From assembly GCF_040253635.1 (NCBI RefSeq), contig NZ_JBEJGX010000003.1:6411501-6475500 (forward strand): a DNA stretch of 64,000 nucleotides, in the 5' to 3' direction. A program made the translations under genes and the position numbers. Shown here piece by piece: positions 20,661 through 28,676 of the stretch. This DNA comes from Streptomyces sp. Edi2 (GTDB lineage: Bacteria; Actinomycetota; Actinomycetes; Streptomycetales; Streptomycetaceae). The notes under the pieces were generated by a model that searched no databases, was not told the DNA's origin, and was given only the letters and a program-made list of their open reading frames with translations. Numbering within the stretch: position 1 is the stretch's first letter; every line of letters begins with the position of its first letter.

Positions 20661-20692
20661 CTCCCCCAGTGAACGCTGGGAGGTACCCCCAG
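20661..20692. repeat. Interspersed palindromic element, copy B (ilvE leader)
   Basis: CTCCCCCAGT...GCTGGGAGGTACCCCCAG, same family as 5866-5903 and 39286-39317. It lies 33 bases before ilvE in an otherwise gene-free 314-base stretch (20411-20724) that shows no leader peptide or riboswitch I can recognise. Confidence 0.7.
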
Positions 20693-20724
20693 GTATCGGA
20701 ACACGCAGTGAAGGACACGCATTC

Positions 20725-21813
20725 ATGACGACGCCCACCATCGAGCTCAAGCCCTCCTCGCATCCGCTCTCCGACGCGGAGCGGGCGCAGATCCTCGCCG
20801 CCCCCGGCTTCGGCCGCCACTTCACCGACCACATGGTGACGATCAGGTGGACGGAGGGCCGCGGCTGGCACGACGGCCAGCTCGTGCCGTACGGGCCGCT
20901 CTCCCTCGACCCGGCGACCAATGTCCTGCACTACGCGCAGGAGATCTTCGAGGGCCTGAAGGCCTACCGGCAGCCCGACGGCTCCGTCGCCACGTTCCGC
21001 CCCGACGCCAACGCCCGGCGCTTCCAGGCCTCCGCACGCCGGCTGGCCATGCCGGAGCTGCCCGTCGAGACCTTCATCGAGGCCTGCGACCTGCTCGTCC
21101 AGCAGGACAAGGGCTGGGTGCCGGCGCACGGCGGCGAGGAGTCGCTCTACCTGCGCCCCTTCATGATCGCGACCGAGGTCGGGCTGGGCGTGAAGCCCGC
21201 CAACGAGTACCTTTTCGTGGTCATCGCCTCGCCCGCCGGCGCGTACTTCGCCGGGGGCGTCAAGCCCGTCTCCATCTGGCTGTCCGAGGACCGGGTGCGC
21301 GCCGTCCCCGGCGGTATGGGCGACGCAAAGACCGGCGGCAACTACGCCGCGTCGCTGCTCGCGCAGGCCGAGGCCGCCGCACACGGCTGTGACCAGGTCG
21401 CCTACCTCGACGCCGTGGAGCACAAGTGGGTCGAGGAGCTGGGCGGCATGAACCTGTACTTCGTGTACGGCGACAAGATCGTCACGCCCACGCTCACCGG
21501 CTCCCTCCTCGCCGGTGTCACCCGTGACTCCCTGCTGTCCGTCGCCCGCGACCTGGGCTACGCGTCGGAGGAGGCCAGGGTCTCCATCGACCAGTGGAAG
21601 ACCGACACGGAGAACGGCACCCTCACCGAGGTCTTCGCCTGCGGTACGGCCGCCGTGATCACCCCCGTCGGCACGGTCAAGAGCGCGGGCGGCGAGTGGG
21701 TCCAGTCCGGTGGTGAGCCCGGCAAGGTCACGCTGAAGCTGCGGGACGCGCTCCTCGACATCCAGCGCGGCATCGGCGAGGACAAGCACGGCTGGATGCA
21801 CCCGCTGGGCTGA
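20725..21813 (+). CDS. ilvE: Branched-chain amino-acid aminotransferase
   Basis: 362 aa fold-type IV PLP enzyme, final transamination step for Leu, Ile and Val. The PLP Lys lies in [32 protein letters not shown] region; [20 protein letters not shown] and [13 protein letters not shown] are family motifs. GAAGGA lies 9 bases before ATG 20725. Monocistronic between terminators. Confidence 0.97.
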   Translation: MTTPTIELKPSSHPLSDAERAQILAAPGFGRHFTDHMVTIRWTEGRGWHDGQLVPYGPLSLDPATNVLHYAQEIFEGLKAYRQPDGSVATFRPDANARRFQASARRLAMPELPVETFIEACDLLVQQDKGWVPAHGGEESLYLRPFMIATEVGLGVKPANEYLFVVIASPAGAYFAGGVKPVSIWLSEDRVRAVPGGMGDAKTGGNYAASLLAQAEAAAHGCDQVAYLDAVEHKWVEELGGMNLYFVYGDKIVTPTLTGSLLAGVTRDSLLSVARDLGYASEEARVSIDQWKTDTENGTLTEVFACGTAAVITPVGTVKSAGGEWVQSGGEPGKVTLKLRDALLDIQRGIGEDKHGWMHPLG

Positions 21814-21901
21814 TCCGGGCTGCCCGGGACAGGGGCTGGGGTCTCGCCGTACCCGGCCGGGGCCGTCCGCACGCGAGGAGGGCCGCTGCCCGTACACGAC
21901 T

Positions 21902-21940
21902 GAGGCCGCCCCCGACCTTGCTTGCGTCGGGGGCGGCCTC
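21902..21940. terminator. Bidirectional terminator between ilvE and the NCS1 permease
   Basis: GAGGCCGCCCCCGAC (21902-21916) and GTCGGGGGCGGCCTC (21926-21940) form a perfect 15-bp stem. The genes on each side converge. Confidence 0.88.
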
Positions 21941-21958
21941 GGCCGTGTCCCGGCCGGC

Positions 21959-23440
21959 TCAGCCGGCCTCCGCGGGGGCCTCCGCGGGGACCTCCGCGAG
22001 GGTCTTCGCCGCGGCGGAGGCCGGGGGAGCGGGCGGTACGGCGCACGGTGCCGCGGCCGGGCGCGGGTCCCGGGCGGTGAGGGCCAGGTAGGCGAGGCCG
22101 CTCACGGCCGCCGCGAGCAGGAAGCTGAGGTCGATGCCACCGGTCAGCGGGAGCAGCGGCCCCTGGAACAAGGGCGTGTCCACGCCCATCAGGCCGACCA
22201 CCGAGCCCAGCGCCCAGGCCACGGCGGCCCGGACGTGCCAGCCCGCCCGGTACCAGTACACGCCGCCGCGGGTACCGCGGTTGTAGACCTGCAGGGACTC
22301 CGGGTCGTACCTGCCGCGGCAGCGGACGAAGCCGATCACGGTGATCACCGCCCAGGGCGTGCCGACGGCCGTCATCAGCAGGACGAAGGAGGTCATCGCG
22401 TCCTGCGCGGCCCACAGGAAATGACCGGCGTAGACCAGCGTGGTCGAGAGGCCCGCGACGACATAGGTGGCCTGGGTACGGGTGGCGCGCGGCAGGATCG
22501 CGTCCAGGTCGAGGCCCATGCTGTAGAGCATCAGACCGGCGTTGCCGACCGAGCCGGCCGAGGCGTTGAGCAGCAGCAGCGCCAGGTACCACAGCGGTGC
22601 GCCGGCCACCAGCGGGCCCGCGTAGTCCGCGCCCGCGCCGACGGCGAGCGCGGTGAACGTACCGAAGAGCTGCGGCACCAGGAGGCCGACCAGCAGGCCC
22701 AGACAGGTGGCGCCGAAGACCTTCGTGGAACTGTGCCGGTGCGGGGAGATGTAGCGGCTGTAGTCGCCGAGCAGGGTGATGAACGCGATCGGGCCGCTGA
22801 GCCCCGCGGAGACGGCGGCCAGCAGCCAGGTCTGCCAGAAGCCGCCGAGCAGATAGCTGCTGCCGTGCGGCGCGGCGGTGGTGAAGGTGCCCGCGTACGC
22901 GACGACGCCGACGGCCAGCAGCACGGTCAGACCGATGGCGAGCACCTTGCTCAGCCGCAGCAGCACCCGGTAGCCGTAGACCGCGCCGACCGCGGTGGCG
23001 CCCGCCAGCAGGGCGTAGACCAGCGCGTAGGTCGCACCGCTCGACGGCAGTCCGGTCAGGCGGTGCAGCGCGCCGACGACCGCGTCCCCGCCCACCCACA
23101 GCGTCAGCGCGGTGTAGCCCAGCGACAGCAGCAGGCCGATGACCGAGCCGATGAGCCGGCCGCGCACGCCGAAGTGGGCTCCGCTGCTGGTGGACAGGTT
23201 GGTGGCGCTGCGCAGGGACACCAGCGCGAGCGGGGCGGTGAGGAGGGTGCCGACGGCGGTGCCGGCCGCCAGGGAGGTCACCGAGGGCCAGAAGCCGAGC
23301 CCGAAGGAGACCGGGAGCCAGCCGAAGATCACCACGCCGAGGGCGAGGTTCGACCCGAGCAGGATCGAGATCAGGTCGCGAGGGCCGCTGGTGCGTTCCT
23401 CCTCCGGGACGGTGTCGACTCCGCGTTGTTCTATCGGCAT
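21959..23440 (-). CDS. NCS1-family permease (cytosine/purine/allantoin/hydantoin type)
   Basis: 493 aa with about 12 membrane segments. Begins MPIEQRGVDTVPEEERTSGP and then the family segment NLALGVVIFGWLPVSFGLGF; LRSATNLSTSSGAHFGVRGR and SGPIAFITLLGDYSRYI are typical NCS1 motifs. A charged Ala/Pro tail ends it. ATG 23440 has GGGGAG upstream; the longer frame to 23668 is low-complexity. Divergent from the urease-like operon and sharing its two operator-like sites, so it probably imports a nitrogen compound used by those enzymes. Substrate not predictable from sequence. Confidence 0.92.
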   Translation of the reverse strand: MPIEQRGVDTVPEEERTSGPRDLISILLGSNLALGVVIFGWLPVSFGLGFWPSVTSLAAGTAVGTLLTAPLALVSLRSATNLSTSSGAHFGVRGRLIGSVIGLLLSLGYTALTLWVGGDAVVGALHRLTGLPSSGATYALVYALLAGATAVGAVYGYRVLLRLSKVLAIGLTVLLAVGVVAYAGTFTTAAPHGSSYLLGGFWQTWLLAAVSAGLSGPIAFITLLGDYSRYISPHRHSSTKVFGATCLGLLVGLLVPQLFGTFTALAVGAGADYAGPLVAGAPLWYLALLLLNASAGSVGNAGLMLYSMGLDLDAILPRATRTQATYVVAGLSTTLVYAGHFLWAAQDAMTSFVLLMTAVGTPWAVITVIGFVRCRGRYDPESLQVYNRGTRGGVYWYRAGWHVRAAVAWALGSVVGLMGVDTPLFQGPLLPLTGGIDLSFLLAAAVSGLAYLALTARDPRPAAAPCAVPPAPPASAAAKTLAEVPAEAPAEAG

Positions 23441-23652
23441 GAGGGCTCCCCTGAGAGGCCGGACAACAGTGGGCGAGCGGGGCGGGGGTGTGCGGTGCTC
23501 CGGGTGCGTGCCGCGCCGTGCGGTGCTCCGGGTACACGTGGCGCCGTGCGGGGGCGGCGGGGTGCCGGGCCCACCGCACGGAGCACCGCTGGGCTGCGCG
23601 CCGTGCTCGCGCTGTCGGGATCGTGTGGTGCGGCGCTCTACGGGCCGCCTGT

Positions 23653-23669
23653 TTAGAGCAGCGCTCAAT
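23653..23669. promoter_or_regulatory. Operator-like site 1 (TTAGAG-N5-CTCaat)
   Basis: TTAGAGCAGCGCTCAAT. It matches the reverse complement of site 2 (TTAGAGCAGCACTCTAA) in 13 of 17 positions, including 13 of the first 14. Lies 213 bases upstream of the NCS1 permease start. Likely bound by the TetR encoded at 27395. Confidence 0.6.
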
Positions 23670-23721
23670 GTCGCCCATCCCAGTGCCCGCGGTCAATGCT
23701 TTCCTCCCGGGCATTTCGTGG

Positions 23722-23738
23722 TTAGAGTGCTGCTCTAA
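23722..23738. promoter_or_regulatory. Operator-like site 2 (perfect TTAGAG-N5-CTCTAA)
   Basis: TTAGAGTGCTGCTCTAA is a 6-bp perfect inverted repeat, typical in size for TetR operators. It lies 21 bases before the ureAB start codon, placed to block transcription or early elongation of the operon. The AT-rich sites stand out against the GC-rich background. Confidence 0.7.
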
Positions 23739-23759
23739 TCGATCGGGAGGAGTGGCGGG

Positions 23760-24464
23760 ATGCGGTTGACCCCGACGGAACGCGACCGGCTGCTGCTGTT
23801 CGGCGCGGCCGAGCTGGCGCGGACGCGCCGGGCCCGCGGGCTGAAGCTGAATGTGCCCGAGGCGACCGCGTTGATCGCGGACACAGTCTGCGAGGCGGCG
23901 CGGGACGGGCGCCGCCTCGCTCAGGCCATCGAGGCGGCACGCAGTGTGCTCGGCCCGGACGACGTGCTGCCGGGCGTGGCCGATGTGGTCACCGAGGTGC
24001 ATGTGGAGGCCGTCTTCGACGACGGCTCCCGGCTCGCGGTGGTCGGCGACCCGATCGGTGCCGGTGCACGGGACGGGGAGCACCACCAGGGGCCCGCGCC
24101 CGGCGCGGTGCTGCCCGGGCCGGCCGACCCGGAGCCCGCGCCCGCGGTCGTGCTGACCGTGCGCAACACCGCGACCGTGCCCGTCAGCGTCACCTCGCAC
24201 TTCCACTTCTTCGAGGCCAACCCCCGGCTGGACTTCGACCGCGGCGCCGCGTACGGCATGCGGCTGTGCGTCCCGGCCGGCTCGTCGGTGCGGTTCGATC
24301 CCGGCGGCGCCGAGGAGGTCGGGCTGGTCCCGATCGGCGGCGACCGGATCGCGATCGGCTTCGCCGGTCTGGTGGACGGCCCGCTGGACGCACCGGGCGC
24401 GAAGGCCGAAGCGCTGCGGCGGGCCGCCGCCTGCGGCTACCTGGGAGCGGAGGAACAGGCATGA
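23760..24464 (+). CDS. ureAB: Urease gamma-beta fusion subunit (paralogue type)
   Basis: 234 aa. Residues 1-~102 are urease gamma (MRLTPTERDRLLLFGAAELA ... LKLNVPEATALIADTVCEAA). Residues ~140-234 are urease beta (VPVSVTSHFHFFEANPRLDF, VPAGSSVRFDPG). The linker is Pro/Gly/Asp-rich. GGGAGGAGTGGCGGG precedes ATG 23760. Overlaps ureC by ATGA. Structural urease subunits normally form a Ni enzyme hydrolysing urea; no ureD, ureE, ureF or ureG genes lie nearby, so this enzyme would need accessory proteins from another locus or may act differently. Confidence 0.92.
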   Translation: MRLTPTERDRLLLFGAAELARTRRARGLKLNVPEATALIADTVCEAARDGRRLAQAIEAARSVLGPDDVLPGVADVVTEVHVEAVFDDGSRLAVVGDPIGAGARDGEHHQGPAPGAVLPGPADPEPAPAVVLTVRNTATVPVSVTSHFHFFEANPRLDFDRGAAYGMRLCVPAGSSVRFDPGGAEEVGLVPIGGDRIAIGFAGLVDGPLDAPGAKAEALRRAAACGYLGAEEQA

Positions 24465-26155
24465 CCGGCACCATCGACCCTCACGAGTACGCGTCGGTAC
24501 ACGGCCCGCGGGCCGGCGACCGGGTCGTCCTCGGCGACTCGGGCCTGGTCGTCCGGGTCGAGTCCGACGCCCAGAAGCCCGGTGACGAATTCCTGGCCGG
24601 CTTCGGCAAGACCGCCAGGGACGGGCTGCACCTCAAGGCCGCGGCGGTCCGCGAGACCTGCGACGTGGTGATCAGCAACGTGCTGGTCATCGACGCGGTC
24701 CAGGGCATCCGCAAGGTGTCCATCGGCATCCGCGAGGGCCGGATCCACGCCATGGGGCGGGCCGGCAACCCCGACACCCTCGACGGCGTCGATGTCGTCG
24801 TCGGCACCGGCACCTCGATCGTCTCCGGCGAGGGCATGATCGCCACCGCGGGCGCGGTCGACACCCATGTCCATCTGCTCTCGCCGCGCGTCATGGAGGC
24901 CTCGCTGGCCTCCGGCGTGACCACGATCATCGGTCAGGAATTCGGGCCGGTCTGGGGCGTCGGCGTCAACTCCCCCTGGGCGCTGGGGCACGCCTTCCGC
25001 GCCTTCGACGCCTGGCCGGTCAACATCGGCTTCCTCGGCCGTGGTTCCTCCTCCGGCGAGGCCCCGCTGGTCGAGGCGCTCGCCGAGGGCGGCGCCTGCG
25101 GCTTCAAGGTGCACGAGGACATGGGGGCGCACGCCCGCGCCCTGGACACCGCGCTGCGCGTCGCCGAGGAGCACGACGTCCAGGTCGCGCTGCACAGCGA
25201 CGGCCTCAACGAATGCCTCACCGTCGAGGACACCCTGCGCGTCCTGGACGGCCGGACGATCCACGCCTTCCACATCGAGGGCTGCGGCGGCGGGCATGTC
25301 CCCAACGTCCTCAAGATGGCCGGTGTCCCGAACGTCATCGGCTCCTCCACCAACCCCACCCTCCCCTTCGGGCGGGACGCGGTCGCCGAGCACTACGGCA
25401 TGATCGTCTCGGTCCACGACCTGAAGACCGACCTGCCGGGCGACGCCGCCATGGCCCGCGACCGCATCCGGGCCGGCACGATGGGCGCCGAGGACGTGCT
25501 GCACGACCTCGGGGCGATCGGCATCACCTCCTCCGACGCCCAGGGCATGGGTCGCGCGGGCGAGACCGTACGCCGCACGTTCGCGATGGCGGGCAAGATG
25601 AAGGCCGAACTCGGGCCGCTGGAGGGCGACGGCCCGCATGACGACAACGCCCGGGTGCTGCGCTACGTCGCCAAACTCACCATCAACCCCGCCCTCGCGC
25701 ACGGCCTTTCGCACGAGATCGGGTCGATCGAGGTCGGCAAGATGGCCGACATCGTGCTGTGGAAGCCGCAGTACTTCGGTGCCAAGCCGCAGCTGGTGCT
25801 GAAGTCCGGGTTCCCCGCCTACGGCGTCACCGGCGACCCGAACGCCGCCACCGACACCTGCGAACCCCTGGTGCTCGGCCCGCAGTTCGGCGCGCACGGG
25901 GCGGCCCCCGCCGAGATCTCCGTCGCCTTCGTCGCGCGCGCCGCGGCCGAACAGGGCGGGGACGGGATGCCCACCCGCCGCCGCCGGGTGGCCGTCCGCG
26001 GCACCCGCGGCATCGGCCCCGGCGACCTGGTCCACAACTCCCGGGTCGGACAGGTGCAGGTCGACGGGCGCAGCGGCCTGGTCACCCTCGACGGCGACCC
26101 GATGCGCTCGGAGCCGGCCGACACCGTCTCGCTCTCGCGCCTGTACTTCCTGTGA
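24461..26155 (+). CDS. ureC: Urease alpha subunit homologue with altered active-site flap
   Basis: 564 aa, full length. Metal ligands look intact: DTHVHLLSP (HxH), GFKVHEDMG (carbamylated Lys), VALHSDGLNE, HIEGCGGGHVPN, and Asp in TSSDAQGMGR. The mobile flap differs: where typical ureases have MVCHHL, this has VSVHDL, so the flap Cys is Val, one His is kept and the next is Asp. TDTLNE is SDGLNE and HEDWG is HEDMG. Overlaps ureAB by 4 bases. This divergent urease type is known in streptomycetes beside a fused gamma/beta subunit; whether urea is the substrate is open. Confidence 0.93.
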   Translation: MTGTIDPHEYASVHGPRAGDRVVLGDSGLVVRVESDAQKPGDEFLAGFGKTARDGLHLKAAAVRETCDVVISNVLVIDAVQGIRKVSIGIREGRIHAMGRAGNPDTLDGVDVVVGTGTSIVSGEGMIATAGAVDTHVHLLSPRVMEASLASGVTTIIGQEFGPVWGVGVNSPWALGHAFRAFDAWPVNIGFLGRGSSSGEAPLVEALAEGGACGFKVHEDMGAHARALDTALRVAEEHDVQVALHSDGLNECLTVEDTLRVLDGRTIHAFHIEGCGGGHVPNVLKMAGVPNVIGSSTNPTLPFGRDAVAEHYGMIVSVHDLKTDLPGDAAMARDRIRAGTMGAEDVLHDLGAIGITSSDAQGMGRAGETVRRTFAMAGKMKAELGPLEGDGPHDDNARVLRYVAKLTINPALAHGLSHEIGSIEVGKMADIVLWKPQYFGAKPQLVLKSGFPAYGVTGDPNAATDTCEPLVLGPQFGAHGAAPAEISVAFVARAAAEQGGDGMPTRRRRVAVRGTRGIGPGDLVHNSRVGQVQVDGRSGLVTLDGDPMRSEPADTVSLSRLYFL

Positions 26156-26318
26156 CGACGCGGCCCGTGACGCCGCCGCGGCCGGCGTGACGGGCCCTGT
26201 GCCTGCCGGCCGCCGCGCCTGCCGCCTGCCGCCCCGCCACCCATGACGCCGACCGTCACCCGTGAAGCAGACCCACACCCGTGACGCCACCGACACCGCG
26301 AACCGTGAGGACCCCCGC

Positions 26319-27359
26319 ATGAACACCCCTGCCGCCGACGGCTTCCGCATGCCCCCGGAGTGGGCCCGTCACGAGCGCACCTGGATGGCCTGGCCAGGGC
26401 CCAACTTCACCTTCGGCGAGGAGGGCGGCGAGGCCCTGGCCGCGGCCCGCCGCGCCTGGGCCGCGGTCGCGCGCGCGGTGCGCCGCTTCGAGCCGGTCAC
26501 CGTCGTCACGGGACCGGGGCAGTCCGAGGGCGCCCGCGCGCTCCTCGGCGACGGCATCAACCTCGTCGAGCGTCCGCTGAACGACGCCTGGATGCGCGAC
26601 ATCGGCCCCACCTTCCTCACCGACGGCACGGGCCGGCTGGCCGCCACCGACTGGGTGTTCAACGGCTGGGGCGCCCAGGACTGGGCCAGCTGGGACCTCG
26701 ACGAGAAGATCGCCGAGCAGGTCTGCGGGCTGGCCGGCGCCCGCCGCTATGCCACGCCCCTGGTCAACGAGGGCGGCGGCATCCACGTCGACGGCGAGGG
26801 CACCGTCCTGCTCACCGAGACCGTGCAGCTCGACCCGGGCCGCAACCGCGGCCGCAGCCAGGAGGAGGTCGAGGCCGAGATCCACGCCCACCTCGGCACC
26901 ACCAAGGCGATCTGGCTGCCGCGCGGCCTGGCCGCCGACTACGGCCGGTTCGGCACCCGCGGCCATGTCGACATCGTCGCCGCCTTCGCCCGCCCCGGCG
27001 TCGTCCTCGTACACACCCAGCCCGACCCCGACCACCCCGACCACGCGATCTGCCAGGAGATCGCCAAGCTGCTGCGCTCCTCGACCGACGCCAGGGGCCG
27101 CCGGCTGGAGGTCGTGGAGGTGCCGGCGCCGACCGTCCTGGAGGAGGACGGCGAGCTGGTCGACTACTCCTACATCAACCACTACCTCTGCAACGATGGT
27201 GTGGTGCTCTGCAGCTTCGACGACCCGCGCGACGAGGAGGCGGCCGCGATCTTCCGCCGGCTCTTCCCCGGGCGGACGGTGACCCTGGTGGACGCCCGTA
27301 CGATCTTCGCAGCGGGTGGCGGCATCCACTGCATCACCCAGCAGCAGCCGAAGGCCTGA
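26319..27359 (+). CDS. aguA: Agmatine deiminase
   Basis: 346 aa, guanidino-modifying superfamily. Motifs: MPPEWARHERTWMAWPG at the start, DAWMRDIGPTF, NEGGGIHVDGEGT, TRGHVDIVA, and the catalytic Cys in AAGGGIHCITQQQPKA at the C-terminus. It would convert agmatine to N-carbamoylputrescine and ammonia. ATG 26319 is chosen as the family start; the frame is open to 26262. Third gene of the urease-like operon, 163 bases after ureC. No N-carbamoylputrescine amidase gene is adjacent. Confidence 0.93.
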   Translation: MNTPAADGFRMPPEWARHERTWMAWPGPNFTFGEEGGEALAAARRAWAAVARAVRRFEPVTVVTGPGQSEGARALLGDGINLVERPLNDAWMRDIGPTFLTDGTGRLAATDWVFNGWGAQDWASWDLDEKIAEQVCGLAGARRYATPLVNEGGGIHVDGEGTVLLTETVQLDPGRNRGRSQEEVEAEIHAHLGTTKAIWLPRGLAADYGRFGTRGHVDIVAAFARPGVVLVHTQPDPDHPDHAICQEIAKLLRSSTDARGRRLEVVEVPAPTVLEEDGELVDYSYINHYLCNDGVVLCSFDDPRDEEAAAIFRRLFPGRTVTLVDARTIFAAGGGIHCITQQQPKA

Positions 27360-27394
27360 CCCGCAGGCCCCGTCCAGCCGACCCGGAGGTCCCC

Positions 27395-28027
27395 GTGCCC
27401 GGTCCCGTGCGCCGCCCCCGGCGCCGGCTCAGCCAGCCCCGCGAGCAGGTCCTCGCCGCGGCGATGACGACCATCGCCGCGGAGGGCCTGGACCGGCTGA
27501 CCATGGCAGGGCTGGGCCGTGAGGTCGGCATGAGCAGCGGCCACATCCTCTACTACTTCGGTACGAAGGACGAGCTGCTGCTGCAGACCCTGCAGTGGAG
27601 CGAGGAACAGCTCGGCACCGAACGCCGGGCCGCCCTCTCCCGCCGCGTCCCCGCCCGCGAACGACTGGACGCGCTGGTCGACCTCTACCTGCCCGAGGGC
27701 CACCGCGACCCGCGCTGGACGCTGTGGCTGGAGGTGTGGAACCGCTCCCGGAGCGCCGACGACGAGACCCGCGAACGCCAGCTCGACCTCGAACTCGCCT
27801 GGCACCGCGACCTGGTGGCCCTCCTCGTCGAGGGCATCTCGAAGGGCGAGTTCCGCCCCGTCGACGCCGAACGCTTCGCGACCCGCACCCGCGCTCTCCT
27901 CGACGGCTTCGGCTCCCAGCTCGTCGTCGGCCTCCCGGGCACGGACCGGGAACAAGTCCTGGACCACGTACGCGAATTCCTGGACGAGGCGCTGGAAACC
28001 GGTACGGCGCGGCCCTTGAATCCGTGA
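27395..28027 (+). CDS. TetR-family regulator, probable repressor of the urease-like/aguA cluster
   Basis: 210 aa. HTH residues ~20-65: REQVLAAAMTTIAAEGLDRL, then MAGLGREVGMSSGHILYYFG; the C-terminal part resembles BetI/RutR-type ligand domains (WLEVWNRSR). GTG 27395 lies 35 bases after aguA with CCCGGAGG upstream. As last gene of the operon and the only local TetR, it is the best candidate for binding the TTAGAG sites at 23653 and 23722. Confidence 0.9.
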   Translation: MPGPVRRPRRRLSQPREQVLAAAMTTIAAEGLDRLTMAGLGREVGMSSGHILYYFGTKDELLLQTLQWSEEQLGTERRAALSRRVPARERLDALVDLYLPEGHRDPRWTLWLEVWNRSRSADDETRERQLDLELAWHRDLVALLVEGISKGEFRPVDAERFATRTRALLDGFGSQLVVGLPGTDREQVLDHVREFLDEALETGTARPLNP

Positions 28028-28161
28028 TCTTCGCCCCCTAGCGTCGCCGGATGCGCGTGCGCGACCGAACGCCCGGGGGGACGTGCATGACCGACCGCCC
28101 CCTCGCACGCGCCCGACCGACGTGCCTGCTCCACGGGCACGTCCACACGAGGGGAACAGAA

Positions 28162-28497
28162 GTGATCTCACGGAAGAGGGCCCCGTTCGCGGCCCTGGCC
28201 GTCCTCGGTGCCACCGCGCTGCTGGGCCCGGCAGCGCCCGCGGCGAACGCCGCGACCCCGGCCACCGCCAAGGCCTCGGCCACGATGACCAAGTGCGGAG
28301 TGCACACCGGTGGCAGCGCCGGGCTCTACTACCACAACTGCTCGAAGAAGTACTGGCACAAGGTGACGGTGGACCACATCATGGCGCCGGACCTGACCTG
28401 GTGCATCAAGCCGGGCAAGGACGAGTTCCTGGGCACCGTCGCCCCGCTCCCCACGAAGGTGCGCGGCGCCAAGTACCTGGGGCACTGCAAGCCCTGA
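28162..28497 (+). CDS. Small secreted Cys-containing protein
   Basis: 111 aa. Sec signal peptide (MISRKRAPFAALAVLGATAL ... ANA) ending near residue 30, then a ~80-aa mature part with four Cys (MTKCG, HNCSK, TWCIK, GHCKP), probably two disulfides. GAGGGGA precedes GTG 28162. Own terminator follows. No family recognised. Confidence 0.75.
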   Translation: MISRKRAPFAALAVLGATALLGPAAPAANAATPATAKASATMTKCGVHTGGSAGLYYHNCSKKYWHKVTVDHIMAPDLTWCIKPGKDEFLGTVAPLPTKVRGAKYLGHCKP

Positions 28498-28513
28498 CCG
28501 CAACGGAGGAAGA

Positions 28514-28543
28514 GGCGGGCGCGGCCCCAGGGCCGCGCCCGCC
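28514..28543 (+). terminator. Terminator after small secreted protein
   Basis: GGCGGGCGCGGCC (28514-28526) pairs perfectly with GGCCGCGCCCGCC (28531-28543) over a 4-base loop, then CTTT. Confidence 0.85.
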
Positions 28544-28618
28544 CTTTCCGCGGGCCGTGTACACAACGCACGCAAGTACGCCCGATCGTTGCCCGCCGTG
28601 CTCTTGTCAGCCACCGCA

Positions 28619-28654
28619 CCGATCGACGACCGTAACCGCTGGCCGGTCGATCGG
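28619..28654 (+). promoter_or_regulatory. Inverted repeat in MFS leader
   Basis: CCGATCGAC (28619-28627) and GTCGATCGG (28646-28654) are perfect inverted arms 18 bases apart, ending 22 bases before the transporter start. Either an RNA hairpin or a regulator site. Confidence 0.45.
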
Positions 28655-28676
28655 CCCGTGAAGCGAGGAGGCTGGC

